The notes beneath the pieces were generated by a model that was not told the origin of the DNA, did no database searches, and worked only from the letters and a program-made list of their open reading frames with translations. The position numbers and the translations under genes are program-made. DNA of 64,000 nucleotides from Diphasiastrum complanatum (Eukaryota > Streptophyta > Lycopodiopsida > Lycopodiales > Lycopodiaceae), in NCBI GenBank assembly GCA_029204225.1, contig CM055092.1, positions 11,146,570-11,210,569 of the forward strand, in the 5' to 3' direction. Positions 38,093-49,001 of this stretch are shown here, in pieces (positions within the stretch are counted from its first letter, which is position 1; the number at the start of each line of letters is the position of its first letter).

Positions 38093-38797
38093 GGATTTTG
38101 AGATGAAAAATAGCAATATATCAGATTTGCAGCAACTTGTGAAGCAGTAATAAGCATTAACAAAAACGAGTGAGTGAGAGTTTGTTTATAAATTCTAATA
38201 GCATCACTTTGTCAAGAAAAGGTGCACAGGTTCCTTTCAAGCCCATAAAGCGCACATAAACTCAAAATTTAATCCACAGCATACTACAAAGACCATATCC
38301 TCATAATGTATTTGAAAGCTTCCACATGTTAAGAAAGGTCTCTCTCATTTTGGTATGAAGAATCCAGCAATAAAAAAACCAAGTTCAAAAAAAAATAAAG
38401 AAAAATTCCTGTTCTTGCATAAACCAAGCCATGATAGTGTTCTACTTCACATAAAATCAATAAAGAAAGAGAACAGAGAACAAAAATGTAGAGCCATTGT
38501 GCCCTGTGGAAAAGAGAAGGCATTACTAACCTCAGGCTTTGTGAGCAAGAAAATTATCCATTTGCCAGAAGCTACAAAATCAGCATGTAAAAGGAAAAAA
38601 TGTTCCCTAGTCTTTTCTGCTCTATAGCTTTAGGATGGATGACCCAGAATGACCAATGGGTATAACTGCAAGCTGACGGCTCAGACAAGCCATTTTCAGA
38701 TGTGCTTACTTCTTTACAAGAAAGGCTTTTTTGCCATTTATACAGATGGCCCACATCTGATCTGATGATGGTGATTGATTCTAACCTGAACTCAATG

Positions 38798-39072
38798 TTA
38801 TCTTTTACGTTTCCCTACTGCATGAGATTTGGCTCGCTCTAGCTTCCCTCTAGTCCTTGGAAAACTCATATTGTTTTTCTGTTTATTATGAAAGTTCTTG
38901 AGCGTCTTTGCTGCGACACTGCTTAAAATAGACGGCAGCTTGACTTCACTATGTGAATAGTTGCTTCTACTGCTATTGCTGGTACGTGGGATGCCTATAT
39001 TGTCTTCTTTAGAAAAAATGGGACAGGTACTTACAATGGTCCTGGTCTCTGCATCTTCATAGCTCACAATAT
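38798..39072 (-). CDS. Candidate host-gene exon, unrecognised protein
   Basis: Open for 91 codons from a good 3' splice site (CCTTTTGTGTAG, exon from 39072) to TAA. It reads VSYEDAETRTIVSTCPIF...KLPSILSSVAAKTLKNF and ends in RTRGKLERAKSHAVGKRKR, a basic nuclear-localisation-like tail. Composition (Ser/Lys-rich, no transposon motif) suits a disordered plant nuclear protein. A perfect GTAAGT donor at 39029-39034 could instead end a 38-nt exon at 39035. Further small exons may lie at 38.45-38.75 kb, where acceptor- and donor-like sequences occur. Upstream exons were not found. Function unknown. Confidence 0.35.
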
Positions 39073-39527
39073 CTACACAAAAGGCAGGCAGTCAGCCACT
39101 ACTGGAACATTGACTACCCGTAGTGTTACCAAATTTGTACTATAAAAGGCATCACATTCAGGAATGCTACAATTGAAAATGCATTGGAAACAGTGTTCTG
39201 GAATGTGATACAAAAAAATCATTCAATTGATTTTCAGTATTAGCATTTAGGTTTACAATTGACAAGCAATTATCAATATTGTATGCTGAAATAAACTTAC
39301 AGACCATATAAAAGTGCAATATAACGTTCTAATCTAACCAAACTGAACAGTAAATAAATACATCAAAGTGACCAAATATTATAAAAACAATACAAGATAG
39401 CATCTTAGCAAACAAATGAACAAAAACGAAAGGACGGCACGTACAACTATACACATTTCAAATACTGAAGACCAACTCAGTGTACCCCTAAAAGAAAAGT
39501 CAAAATTAAGTATGAACCAGACATGAG

Positions 39528-39586
39528 GGTCCGAGCCGGGCGCGGCCATTTCGCGTCCGCGTCCCCCGCGGGGTCGGGCGCGTCCA
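39528..39586. other. GC-rich island
   Basis: About 60 bp of roughly 75-80 percent G+C (CGAGCCGGGCGCGGCC, CCCCCGCGGGGTCGGGCGCG) in otherwise AT-rich DNA. No coding sense. Confidence 0.7.
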
Positions 39587-40209
39587 ATTTTGCTGTTTTT
39601 TTAAGGCTATTTTGCTGTTTTTTCGAGACAGCAACCAGTTCACACCTGTCTTTCACTATATTTCCCTTTAAGTTTGTTCATTTCTTACTTAATTCTCGTT
39701 TACCTTTGAGATATAAAAACAAAATTTACGTTTCTTTCGTTTCACTTACATCCCTCATCCAATGGTTGTACATACTTTCTTTTCTATACATTTCATCATG
39801 GGATATTTGGTCTCCATTATGGCAAGAATTGTCTCAACTCTTATAGCAACAATTGGCATTTATTCCCATCCCACTGTATTATGGGTAATTTGGGGAAATT
39901 GACTTAGCAAATTGGTTGAATACGCTAGCTTCTTACTATCTACATTTTGATGCTGATTGCATTGGCTATGTCCAAATTTAGAGGCTGAGCTACCTCTTGG
40001 TGGCAAACATTTTGACTCGACGATTACCCTTTGTATAATGCCTTTTTACATGATCTTTATATGGATCCACTACTTGATGATTCTCAAGTTGTTCCAAATG
40101 TAGGGTTGAACAAGATATTTGTTTAGAGCCATTTGTAAGGGTGAGCTAGTGATAATATCACATATTGAGAGAGATACACATGAGGTCAATTTCGTATCAC
40201 ATATTGTGA

Positions 40210-40484
40210 GAGAGTCACATATACAGGTTGCTATTGATGCTGATTCACAAATATAGATACAGGGTGCTAATAATATTATGCTTGATGCTGATGTTGCATG
40301 CTTTGATGCTAATGCCGATGATGTTGCATGCATCGATATTGATGTCGAGTGACTTGGTGCTGCTCCTAAGTACTTTGCTCCTGATTCTGATCCACCGCTA
40401 CAGCTATTTATTGATGCTCATTTTGCATGCTATACCGAATGTTTTAGTGTTGCTCCTGATGCTGCAACCTATGCTCCATAATTC
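40210..40484 (+). repeat. Degenerate GATGCTGAT/GTTGCATGC repeats
   Basis: Irregular repeats of TTGATGCTGATG and TTGCATGC words. One frame gives Asp/Ala-rich peptide (LDADVACFDANADDVACIDIDVE) with stops; the overlapping Leu/Met-rich frame is an artefact. Possibly a decayed repetitive protein exon or retroelement hinge. Confidence 0.45.
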
Positions 40485-40924
40485 ACTACTATTCCAGGTT
40501 TTGCTCCTCCAATAGATCTACATATGTTGGATGGTTCTTCTTGCACAGCTCTTTATTCCAGTTATTCTTTGTCAAGATGATCTACTTCTATTTCATATTT
40601 CCCGGCATTCTTGGTCTCTGTTGATGTTCCTAAGTTGCTTCTCTGGTTGCCAAGTTGTCATTTTTCTGTGGTATTCATGGGCTATTCGGCTAGCTTTGGA
40701 TATCTCAAATTTTTGCAGTCTTGCATGACAAGACTTTCTTATGGCATTCTTGGGCTATCAGTGTGCCTCGAGCAAGTTACAAGATCATTTTCGTTTTCGT
40801 TATTTTTTGCATCTGTCTCAGATACATCGGCTTGTAGTAGTATCATGGTGTCCAATACATAGAGATAGATGTATAGCATGATATATTTTCTCCTCATAAT
40901 TCACAATATTTTTAAAACAGTTCT

Positions 40925-41330
40925 GTTTTCACAATTAGTGGGGGAGAGTTATATACTAGGAATAGCCCCTAACAAGTATACCCTTAGGTTATTGGGCCAT
41001 TACCATTGAGGGCACGTCCTTATAGGACCCAGGTACCCTAAGTTGCCCTGATCTCTAGAAGGTTCCACTAAGGGCTCTAGAGAGTATACGTAGGGCTGTC
41101 ATTTGCTCATTAGATAGCTTATGATCTGGTTTAGACATTCTTTAATCATTAGGTAGCTCATGATCTGCTAATGCTTGTAGGGCTTTAGCCATTGATTATA
41201 TCATATGCTTTTGGCCATTCTTATGAGGGATTGATTGATTGTGTCTTTTATAATCACTTATGCTTCATTGATACAATATCCATAGATCGAGTCTATACCT
41301 GAAGAAGGGACCAAAAGCTCTAATTCCATT
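40925..41330 (+). repeat. LTR-like sequence
   Basis: Polypurine GTGGGGGAGAG (40938-40948) precedes a 380-bp stretch ending around CTTCATTGATACAATATCC. The part 41182-41300 recurs, inverted and shortened, inside the gag of element C (56515-56612), so it is a mobile repeat. Ends not defined. Confidence 0.4.
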
Positions 41331-42994
41331 CATATGTGGACAAAAGGAAATCTTGAGAGAGGATGTAGGTGGACAGTGGACCTCAGGTGGTTACAGTCTA
41401 CAACTTAGCCATGTGTGATTCAAAGATTCCCCACTAAGTCACTGGGCCCAGCCACATCCCATGATCAGAAGATCAATAGTACCTACTCACAGATTGGCAG
41501 TTGATCACTAGCAGTTGGTCACAGCCGTAACCTTAAGTGGGCTCCAGAAATGCATGTCTTTGTTTAGCAAATGATTATCAGACAGCAGTCTACCAGCATA
41601 GTTCCAGTAGTGTAGATCAGACTTCAGTTATCCACATTGATACAGCAGTATACTTGATCAGTGCAATGCCTTTACAATCTTCTGCAGTTCCATCAGTGCT
41701 ATCGTGTGGATTGCTTCGCAACTTCCTACTGAAACCATCATCTTAGGCAAGTGAGAAAGGTTTTCAACTTCAGCCCTAGGTTTCCATCACACCATCATAA
41801 CAGGAATAGAACTTGTTTGGGCGTCTCTAGTAAGGCAGCAACCGTCTTGCACTTCCAAAGGCCTGTTTTCCAACATGACAGCAGCTTTACTTCTCTCCAA
41901 AAAGGGCGTCAGTCCCGCAGGAGGCCAACAGCCTTCTGCTCTCCTACAGCTTCCTCCAGCCACATCCACTGCTAACTGCCATCCTGAAACTTGAGCCTCA
42001 TCTTCTCTTTCCTTCTTTTTGATAACTCTGCAAATGGGTTTTCTCTGTTTTATTGATTTTCATCATCTGATTTCTATCTCCAAATCATGAGGGTGATTTC
42101 TATCTCCAAGTCAGGAAAGCTTGCACTCATCTTAGAGCTGAACTGTCTAATAATTGGTGATAATATCATCAACATGTTCCCTCGAAGAAACATGATGAAA
42201 ATTTACCTCAGCAAGAATCTTCTGAAATGTCTAAACTATGTGTTTTCCTTTGAATATTTCTAGCTCATCATATACTATCATCTGATTCCATTCCTTCCTA
42301 TAAAATACCATCTTTACTTGGATCCTTCCAAAATTTCTCTAGTAACTTTTGCTGTAATCGATCCCTTGTTGCTACAGTTTCTTCTGTGGATCACCCTCTT
42401 CAATTCCTATTTGCAATGAATCTATAGTGGATCTGGGTCACAAGGCTGACACTCGGAGTTCCTAGCATTACTACAAACAGATTTTCTTACTCATCAAAAA
42501 TGCAACAGATAAAGATAAACTTCCACATACAAGAGAACGCGCCATACTTTAATGAATCCCAATTGTAAGAATTTTCTACCTTTTCAAACTTGATTGATTC
42601 AATGCAAGATCCAAACCGTATTTTTAACCAGAATGCATGCCTCTTATGTCACTCAATAAAAGATATCATTTCAGGCTGGGTTGAAAGCTTGATGCAACAA
42701 CCTGTTGCTTCTGTAATTTTGATAGCGATGATGTCTGTCTTGTTCACGTTCTAAGGAATTTGAAACATCATATTCCCGTCCATGATCTCCTCTTGACTAG
42801 GAGCATATCTATTTCTTTGTTCTCCACACTACACCATCCAATGAATCTGTGCGTCCCTTCTTTCTAGCCATCCTCCACAGCCTGTTTGACAAGCAAGTTT
42901 TCCTGTGCTTCATAGGAAAGCTGTCCCCCTTTCCTAAGGGGTTTTCCCTTTCATTCCGATTCTCTGGTCTCAAGTAGGCTTCTTTCTCTAAAGA
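41331..42994. other. Decayed DNA including minus-strand Copia remnants
   Basis: Short frames at 41537-41975 have no motif. From about 42100 the minus strand shows Copia RNase H end sequence (next entry); upstream of it to 42994 the minus strand is protein-like but broken by many stops. Confidence 0.4.
42147..42224 (-). pseudogene. Copia RNase H C-terminal scrap
   Basis: Minus-strand frame QKILAEVNFHHVSSREHVDD ending IITNY, matching the conserved end of Copia RNase H (FHHVSSxExVADIxTK). Flanking sequence is degenerate. It is part of the host DNA into which element B inserted. Confidence 0.7.
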
Positions 42995-43496
42995 TGTTGG
43001 AATGTAAATGGAATTGCTTACATTACCATAGGTTACTTTGACCCAAAAGGTCGAGAGTTGTGTAACCATGGTCATTTATTATATTAGGCCTACTAAACTT
43101 AAAGTTAGCTAGGTTAGTATGAAATTAACTTGGTAGGGACTCATGGGTCCACTAGGCCTAATTGTGACATTAAGTACCCCAGCTTGACATATTGGAGGTA
43201 CCTTATTCTTTCTATGTAACTTATAGAAAGTTGGATAGTCAATAGTCAAGTAGTTGGAAAGCCAATAGTCAAGTAGTTGGATAGCCAATAGTCATGAAGT
43301 TAGATAGTCATCTTGGACTATATATATGTGTGCATCCCATTTGTATATGAAACTTTTGTAAGCAATATTGACTATTCTCCTTGGCTGTCCACGAGTTTCT
43401 ACAAGAGGGTTTCTCGTCATCTCTCTCTTTCTTTTGAGAATGCTTTGTGAGATTGAATAGTTAAGATCCTGGATCCTTAGGCTTCTATTTCCTACA
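42995..43496 (+). repeat. 5' LTR of element B
   Basis: 502 bp, TGTTGGAATG...TTTCCTACA. TATATATATG-type motif near 43320 and pyrimidine-rich U5. Confidence 0.96.
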
Positions 43497-43508
43497 TGGT
43501 ATCAGAGC
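43497..43508 (+). other. Primer-binding site, element B
   Basis: TGGTATCAGAGC, tRNA-Met complement, directly after the LTR. The leader 43509-44078 follows and has no accepted gene. Confidence 0.96.
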
Positions 43509-44078
43509 CTTTAGGTGATCATATTGCTTGCAGGAGGGCGCCCAATAGGAAGCCATCTTCTTCCCCTTTTGGTTGCAGAAAATCATCAAGCTGCTGATTT
43601 CTGCAGGAGAAGAATCTGTTATCTTCTTATGAGTTTTTTGCATGAAATTGCAGGGCTAGCAGTAAGGCGCCCATGCTCAAACCAATTGCACGTGATCTTG
43701 ACTCAATTACATGCTGAAAATTTCAGATTTACTTCTTAAATGAAGATACATGTGTTTTGGGGACATTTCTTGCTGAAATTTCCCTGTTGGTGAGCTTGGA
43801 GTAGGGCGCTACCATCAGCTCTATATGCACATAGTGTGCACTCTTTTTAGCCACAAATTTCTGGTTTTGGTTATGGCTTCATTCGAAGTCTACCTATTTG
43901 TGAGCATTCTGTTTTTTGTGCAGAGATCAGCAACCTATTTCATTACTTGTTGAGCAAATTGCATGTGGAGTATTGCAATCTATTGTGCTCATAATTTCAG
44001 CTTTGAGGTTGCTGCCCTTTGAGTAGATTTTGTCTTGAAAAGTTTATTTCCTATCTACTACAAGCTGATTTTTCTGTT

Positions 44079-46214
44079 ATGGCTAAAGAATCGAGTCTAT
44101 TGGTTCTTTATTTAATGAAGATGCTGGATGGCACAAACTATTCCTTGTGGTGCTACATGATAAAGAACCTTCTAATAGCTAAAGGTTTGTGGGAAGCAGT
44201 TAATGGTGACGAAGAGAGGCCGCCTACCTTGGCACCTATTACACCATCTAGAACAACTACTTCATCATCTACGGAAGTGTCTTCCGATGAGCAAAAGAAG
44301 TGGGATCGACGAGATGCACAAGCACATTCCGTCATTGCATTATCAGTGAAGAGATCTATCCTTCCTCATATTAGATCATGCAAGACTTCCAAAAGTGCTT
44401 GGGAGACTCTTGCCAAGATGTTTCAAGTAAAGAATGCGGCAAAAGTGGTATATCTTCAAAATTAACTTTCTATCTTGAAGATGCAAGAAGGTGATTTGCT
44501 TACAAACCACTTGACGAAGATCAAGGATCTTCGAGACGAGCTTCTTAGTATTGATGAAGTGATTGAGAACTCACAATTTGTATCTATTACTCTCAACTCT
44601 CTTCCTAATTCTTACCTTCCATTTGTGTCATCATTGAGCATTTCTCTTAGGGGACAGCAAATCTCCTTCGATGAACTTGTTGGCTTACTTCTTCAAGAAG
44701 AGCAAACAAGGATCAACTTTGGTGAACAAGAAGATCAAGCTTTCTTTGCAAAAGGCAAAGGCAAAGGCAAGTGGAAAGGGAAGCCTTCTTTCAAAACTTC
44801 CAAAGATGATCAAAAATCTAAGCAAGCTCAAGATCAAGGCTCCAAGAAGAAGGGTAAGTGCCACTATTGCAAGAAGATTGGGCATTACATCAAAGAATGT
44901 AGGAAGAGGCTTGCAAAGGAAAAAGAGAAAGGTAACGATACAAGTACCGCAATCATTACTTTTGAACAACAATTTGGAAAGGAGGATAATCTTTTCAATA
45001 ATGATTATGCTTTTGTCACTAATAACCTCATCTCTCCTAAAGACGAGATTTCTGCCACTTCAAATCCTGCTGGTTTTTCAGCAGAAAACAGCTCATCTTC
45101 AACTTTACAAGTTGCTGTTTTTTCATCTATTGATTGGGTGATTGATAGCGGTGCCACACGCCATATGACTTATCACAAAGATGTCTTCACAAAGCTTGTG
45201 AAAGTGCATGATGGAAGCAAAGTTTAAGGTGTTGATAACACCTCTTATCCTATCAAAGGTATTGGAGTGATCCCCATTATCTTACCCAATGGTGAGGAGA
45301 AGTACATTCAAAATGTACTATATGTTCCAAAAATAAAAAAGAATCTCGTTTCGGTCTCTACAATTATGAACCAAGGATTGGTAGTGGAATTCAAAGAAGA
45401 CAAATGTCTTATCAAAGACCCAAAGAGATCTCTTATGATCATTGCTTCGGGAACATTACGTGGTGGATTGTTCCTTATGGATACCTATGAGCGAAGAGCT
45501 TCATCATCTTTTTGTCTTGTTGCATCAAGTTCACATTCTTTGGAGTTGGCTGAATTATGGCATGCTAGGTTTGGACATCTCAACTTTGCTAGCTTGAAGA
45601 TGTTGAAGAGATTCAATATGGTTGAAGACATTCCTAATATTGAGCATCCCGAAGGACATGTATGCGAAGGATGCATACTTGGAAAATTTCAAAAGCAAGC
45701 TTTTCCAATTGATGGAACTATTAGAGTTGATGGCAAATTTGATTTGGTTCATAGTGATGTATGTGGTCCAATGAGGACCGAATCCATTGGAAGGTGTAAG
45801 TAATTTGTTACTTTTATTGATGACCTTTCAAGATTTACATGGATTTATCCTATGAAGGCAAAATCTGAAGTTTTTCAACGCTTTAAGGATTTTCTAGCAA
45901 TGATAGAAAACCAGTTTGGGCACTCTTTGAAGATCTTACGTACCAACCGAGGAGGGGAGTATATAAAGAATACGTTCGGTACTTATCTTCAAAGCAAAGG
46001 TATCCATCATCAAATGACAACCCCTTACACACCTCAGCAAAATGGTGTTGCTGAAAGAAAGAATCGCACTATCATGGAGATGGCTCGATGCATGCTCAAG
46101 GCAAAGGGCCTACCTCACAAGTTTTGGGCTGAAGCGGTTATAACGGCGGCTTACATTAGTAATCGGTGTCCTACTAAAGCCTTGAAGGTATTAACTCCTT
46201 ATGAAGTTTGGTGA
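44079..46214 (+). pseudogene. Element B gag-protease-integrase
   Basis: One frame from ATG 44079 with stops at about 44463, 45225, 45801 and 46212. Order: gag UBN2 (MLDGTNYSLWCYMIKN, SAWETLAKMFQVKNAAKV, KMQEGDLLTNHLTKIKDLRDEL); intact zinc knuckle CHYCKKIGHYIKEC from 44859; protease DSGATRHM at 45144; pre-integrase NVLYVPKIKKNLVSVS; zinc motif with ELWHARFGHL and CEGCILGKF; integrase DLVHSDVCGP, LRTNRGGEY, NGVAERKNRT. The second catalytic Asp is Asn (RTNRGG for RTDRGG or RSDNGG), and the integrase ends abruptly at TPYEVW, fused by deletion to hinge sequence. Activity is not expected, although the frame is unusually well preserved apart from the stops. Confidence 0.93.
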
Positions 46215-46560
46215 CAGCAAAGTGTTGACAAAGGTAAGGCTGTTGGACAGCCCAAACCGGTCCCTAAATGGTTGTTGCAGACTTTGTAGGACAGCAAAGT
46301 GGATCATTTCTATGAAGGAAAGACTCGTGCCTCTACTAAATCAGTAGAATTTGCTGATTTTTCTGATTTTGCTCTTATTTCTATTGAGGATGGTGCAGTA
46401 GAACCTGTTTTTTATGAGCAGGCCAGAGAAGTAAAATGTTGGATGTGATGCAAGAGGAGTACAACTCACTCATGAAGAACCACACTTGGGTTCTTGTTGA
46501 TCTTCCAAATGGGGCTGCAATCTTCATCTCTCAACAACGATACATTGAGCAGATGTTGAG
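46215..46560 (+). pseudogene. Element B hinge and RT stub with internal deletion
   Basis: Hinge sequence (KPVPKWLLQTL, FYEGKTRASTKSVEFADF) leads to the RT N-terminus, MQEEYNSLMKNHTWVLVDLPNGA, then directly to IFISQQRYIEQML, which belongs near the end of Copia RT. About 200 codons including YVDD are missing between them, at about 46512-46520. The identical junction is present in element C. Confidence 0.88.
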
Positions 46561-46576
46561 ACAATCTTCTTTTTTA

Positions 46577-47232
46577 AGTCACCGCAAGTGGATGCATTAG
46601 TGAAAAGTTTCATGCGAAACCTTTTCAATTTGATGTTTTAGCAAAGGCTCAAAAATTCAAGCACTCTTTGGAACGTTTTTGTACTAATCGAGGAGGGAAT
46701 CAACATGCGTCAATTAGTACTTTTGTTCAAAGTGTTAAGAGCGAGCATTTGTTTGGAGAGAATTTTTCATTATTTGAAGAATCTTCTATGTCATCCCATG
46801 GACAGCTTTGATGACACCATCGTTGATGCATCTCTTGATAGTTTGCTAAATTTTTATGATGAAGACAGTGGACAGCAGGTTCAGTCATCTTCTTTTGGTC
46901 ATTTACAGCCCATTTTACATCATGAGCAGTCCCTTATGCTTCAGGAACAGCCTGCGAAAGATTATGGACAACATGGTCCATGTTGGGAACACTTTGGTCA
47001 GCAAAGTGTTGAACAGCCCATAACAGTTCCTTGTCGGCTATTGGAGACGTTGCAGGACAGCAAAGATATGTCTTACTACGAAAGGAAGGCACATGCCTCT
47101 TTAAAATCGATACCTCTTGCTGATTTTTTTGGTTCTACACTTACTCTTCATCATGATGTTGGTACATTGCCTATTCTATGTGAGCAAGTTGGTACTCTTT
47201 TTTATTGTCCTTATGGTAAGAAGTTTTTTTGA
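46577..47232 (+). pseudogene. Element B appended second integrase/hinge-like block
   Basis: After the RT stub come sequences that echo upstream parts of the same element: KFHAKPFQFDVL (compare CILGKFQKQAFPID), FKHSLERFCTNRGG (compare GHSLKILRTNRGG), STFVQS (compare GTYLQS), and then GQQSVEQPITVPCRLLETLQDS...YYERKAHASLKSIPLADF (compare KPVPKWLLQTL.DS..FYEGKTRASTKSVEFADF). It is a shortened, diverged second copy of the zinc finger-integrase-hinge order. The longest open part is 46705-47232. Function, if any, unknown; in B the CxxC codons were lost by a 13-bp deletion. Confidence 0.6.
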
Positions 47233-47515
47233 ATGATGTGGGGGCCTATGATGGATTACAAGTCCATGTTTCGACTTATTGCCGAGTTTATGTTGGTTCC
47301 CTACTTCGGATGGAGCATGCAAATCCTCACCCTTCGACTTGATGCTTCATTATTATGCATTCTTTTCCTTTTATATGTTGGACATGATTGGGGATGAGAT
47401 TTCGACTACTTCGGTGCGAAGTTTATTTGGCGACATGAAGTTCGGACAGCAAGTTGCATTTTTCTCTTTCGAGAAGTTACTTCATGTTATGTTATGCATT
47501 TCCATTTAAGGAAGG

Positions 47516-48017
47516 TGTTGGAATGTAAATGGAATTGCTTACATTACCATAGGTTACTTTGACCCAAAAGGTCGAGAGTTGTGTAACCATGGTCATTTAT
47601 TATATTAGGCCTACTAAACTTAAAGTTAGCTAGGTTAGTATGAAATTAACTTGGTAGGGACTCATGGGTCCACTAGGCCTAATTGTGACATTAAGTACCC
47701 CAGCTTGACATATTGGAGGTACCTTATTCTTTCTATGTAACTTATAGAAAGTTGGATAGTCAATAGTCAAGTAGGTGGAAAGCCAATAGTCAAGTAGTTG
47801 GATAGCCAATAGTCATGAAGTTAGATAGTCATCTTGGACTATATATATGTGTGCATCCCATTTGTATGAGATACTTTTGTAAGCAATACTGACTATTCTC
47901 CTTGGCTGTCCACGAGTTTCTACAAGAGAGTTTCTAACCATCTCTCTCTTTCTTTTGAGAATGCTTTGTGTGATTGAATAGTTAAGATCCTGGATCCTTA
48001 GGCTTCTATTTCCTACA
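47516..48017 (+). repeat. 3' LTR of element B
   Basis: 502 bp, same ends as the 5' LTR, preceded by the weak polypurine tract AAGGAAGG. Confidence 0.95.
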
Positions 48018-48228
48018 GTTGGATAGCCGATAGTCATGAAGTTAGATAGTCATCTTGGACTACATATATGTGTTGTATATGACACTTTTGTAAGCAATAC
48101 TGACTATTCTCCTTGGCTGTCCACGAGTTTCTACAAAAGGGTTTCTAGCCATCTCTCTCTTTCTTTTGAGAATGCTTTGTGTGATTGAATAGTTAAGATC
48201 CTGGATCCTTAGGCTTCTATTTCCTACA
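48018..48228 (+). repeat. Partial tandem LTR copy
   Basis: Corresponds to LTR positions 282-502, joined directly to the 3' LTR end (CCTACA|GTTGGATAGCC), with an internal deletion of about 10 bp. It ends at the same TTTCCTACA and abuts the AAAGA target duplication. Confidence 0.93.
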
Positions 48229-48233
48229 AAAGA

Positions 48234-49001
48234 GCTACAAATTTCTCCTTCATTCTTCATCATAAATCCTTTCGTGGTCCTCCCTCAAGGATCTTTTCCT
48301 CAAGTAAGGATGTTGCTTGAGCAAGAACTCTTAAAACTTTGCCACATTTCCTTGATGGCCACTCATGGCCTTTTTCTCACTAACTTGTTAATATTGGTAG
48401 GTGGCTGAGTGTCATGTCATCTTTGCATGGGCTTAGTTCCTTATTTTCTTCTATGGTTAACCTTTCCCTTGAAGTTGGGTTCTCCCTTTTTTGCATGATA
48501 CAAATGCCTGCACTTTGCATGACCTTTTAACACTGGTCGTATCCAAAAGTTTCCGGTTCTCGTCCCATGCAGACTGACCATATAATTGCCAAGTGCTAAC
48601 ATTCTTAAGACTTTTGCGGAATAAAAAATTCATGATCTTTGATGGGCCTTGCAGAGCACATAAATTTCCATCTCAGAAAGATATTCCCAATTCATTGTGA
48701 TTTTTCAGAAGTTTTCATACCTAGTACTACTTGATCTTCACATGCCAGATTCTCAGACCAAGTTTTATTTATTCATCTAGTTATGTTTCGAAAAATTCAA
48801 AAACAATGATAAAGAGCTGGCATAAACTCAAAAAATGATTCACTTCATAACAGTAAAGAAAAGCATATGTAATACAACTGCAGTGATAAAGGAAATCTAA
48901 TATAAGAGAGTCTGACTGCCAATATGAGGCTAGTCATAATGGTACATCGTGTTGTCCTCAAAAACTACTGCTACCAAAGAAAGATGTAATGGAGATAACA
49001 C
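48234..49001. other. No recognised gene
   Basis: The minus strand is open for most of 48400-48600 (MQKRENPTSRERLTIEEN, one stop), protein-like but unrecognised. Nothing else is supported. Confidence 0.3.

Larger units (their letters stand above)
42995..48228 (+). mobile_element. Ty1/Copia element B, RT-deleted, with tandem partial LTR
   Basis: 5' LTR 42995-43496, PBS 43497-43508, gag-pol relic, 3' LTR 47516-48017 and a further partial LTR 48018-48228. The target duplication AAAGA stands at 42990-42994 and 48229-48233, outside the partial LTR. About ten substitutions separate the two 502-bp LTRs, so insertion is relatively recent. Gag-pol has four in-frame stops and lacks most of RT. Confidence 0.95.

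Noticed and set aside
40228-40515. Leu/Met-rich 95-codon frame resembling a membrane protein
   Set aside because: It is the off-frame reading of GATGCTGAT repeats; hydrophobicity is compositional.
43515-43739. Open frame in the leader of element B
   Set aside because: Lies between the PBS and gag; the counterpart in C is not maintained in frame.
44671-45141. Second-frame 156-codon open frame within gag of B
   Set aside because: Shadow of the gag frame (Lys-rich linker); the zinc knuckle and protease are in the main frame.
47813-48263. Two similar minus-strand frames suggesting a duplicated small gene
   Set aside because: They are the antisense of LTR U5 in the two adjacent LTR copies of element B.
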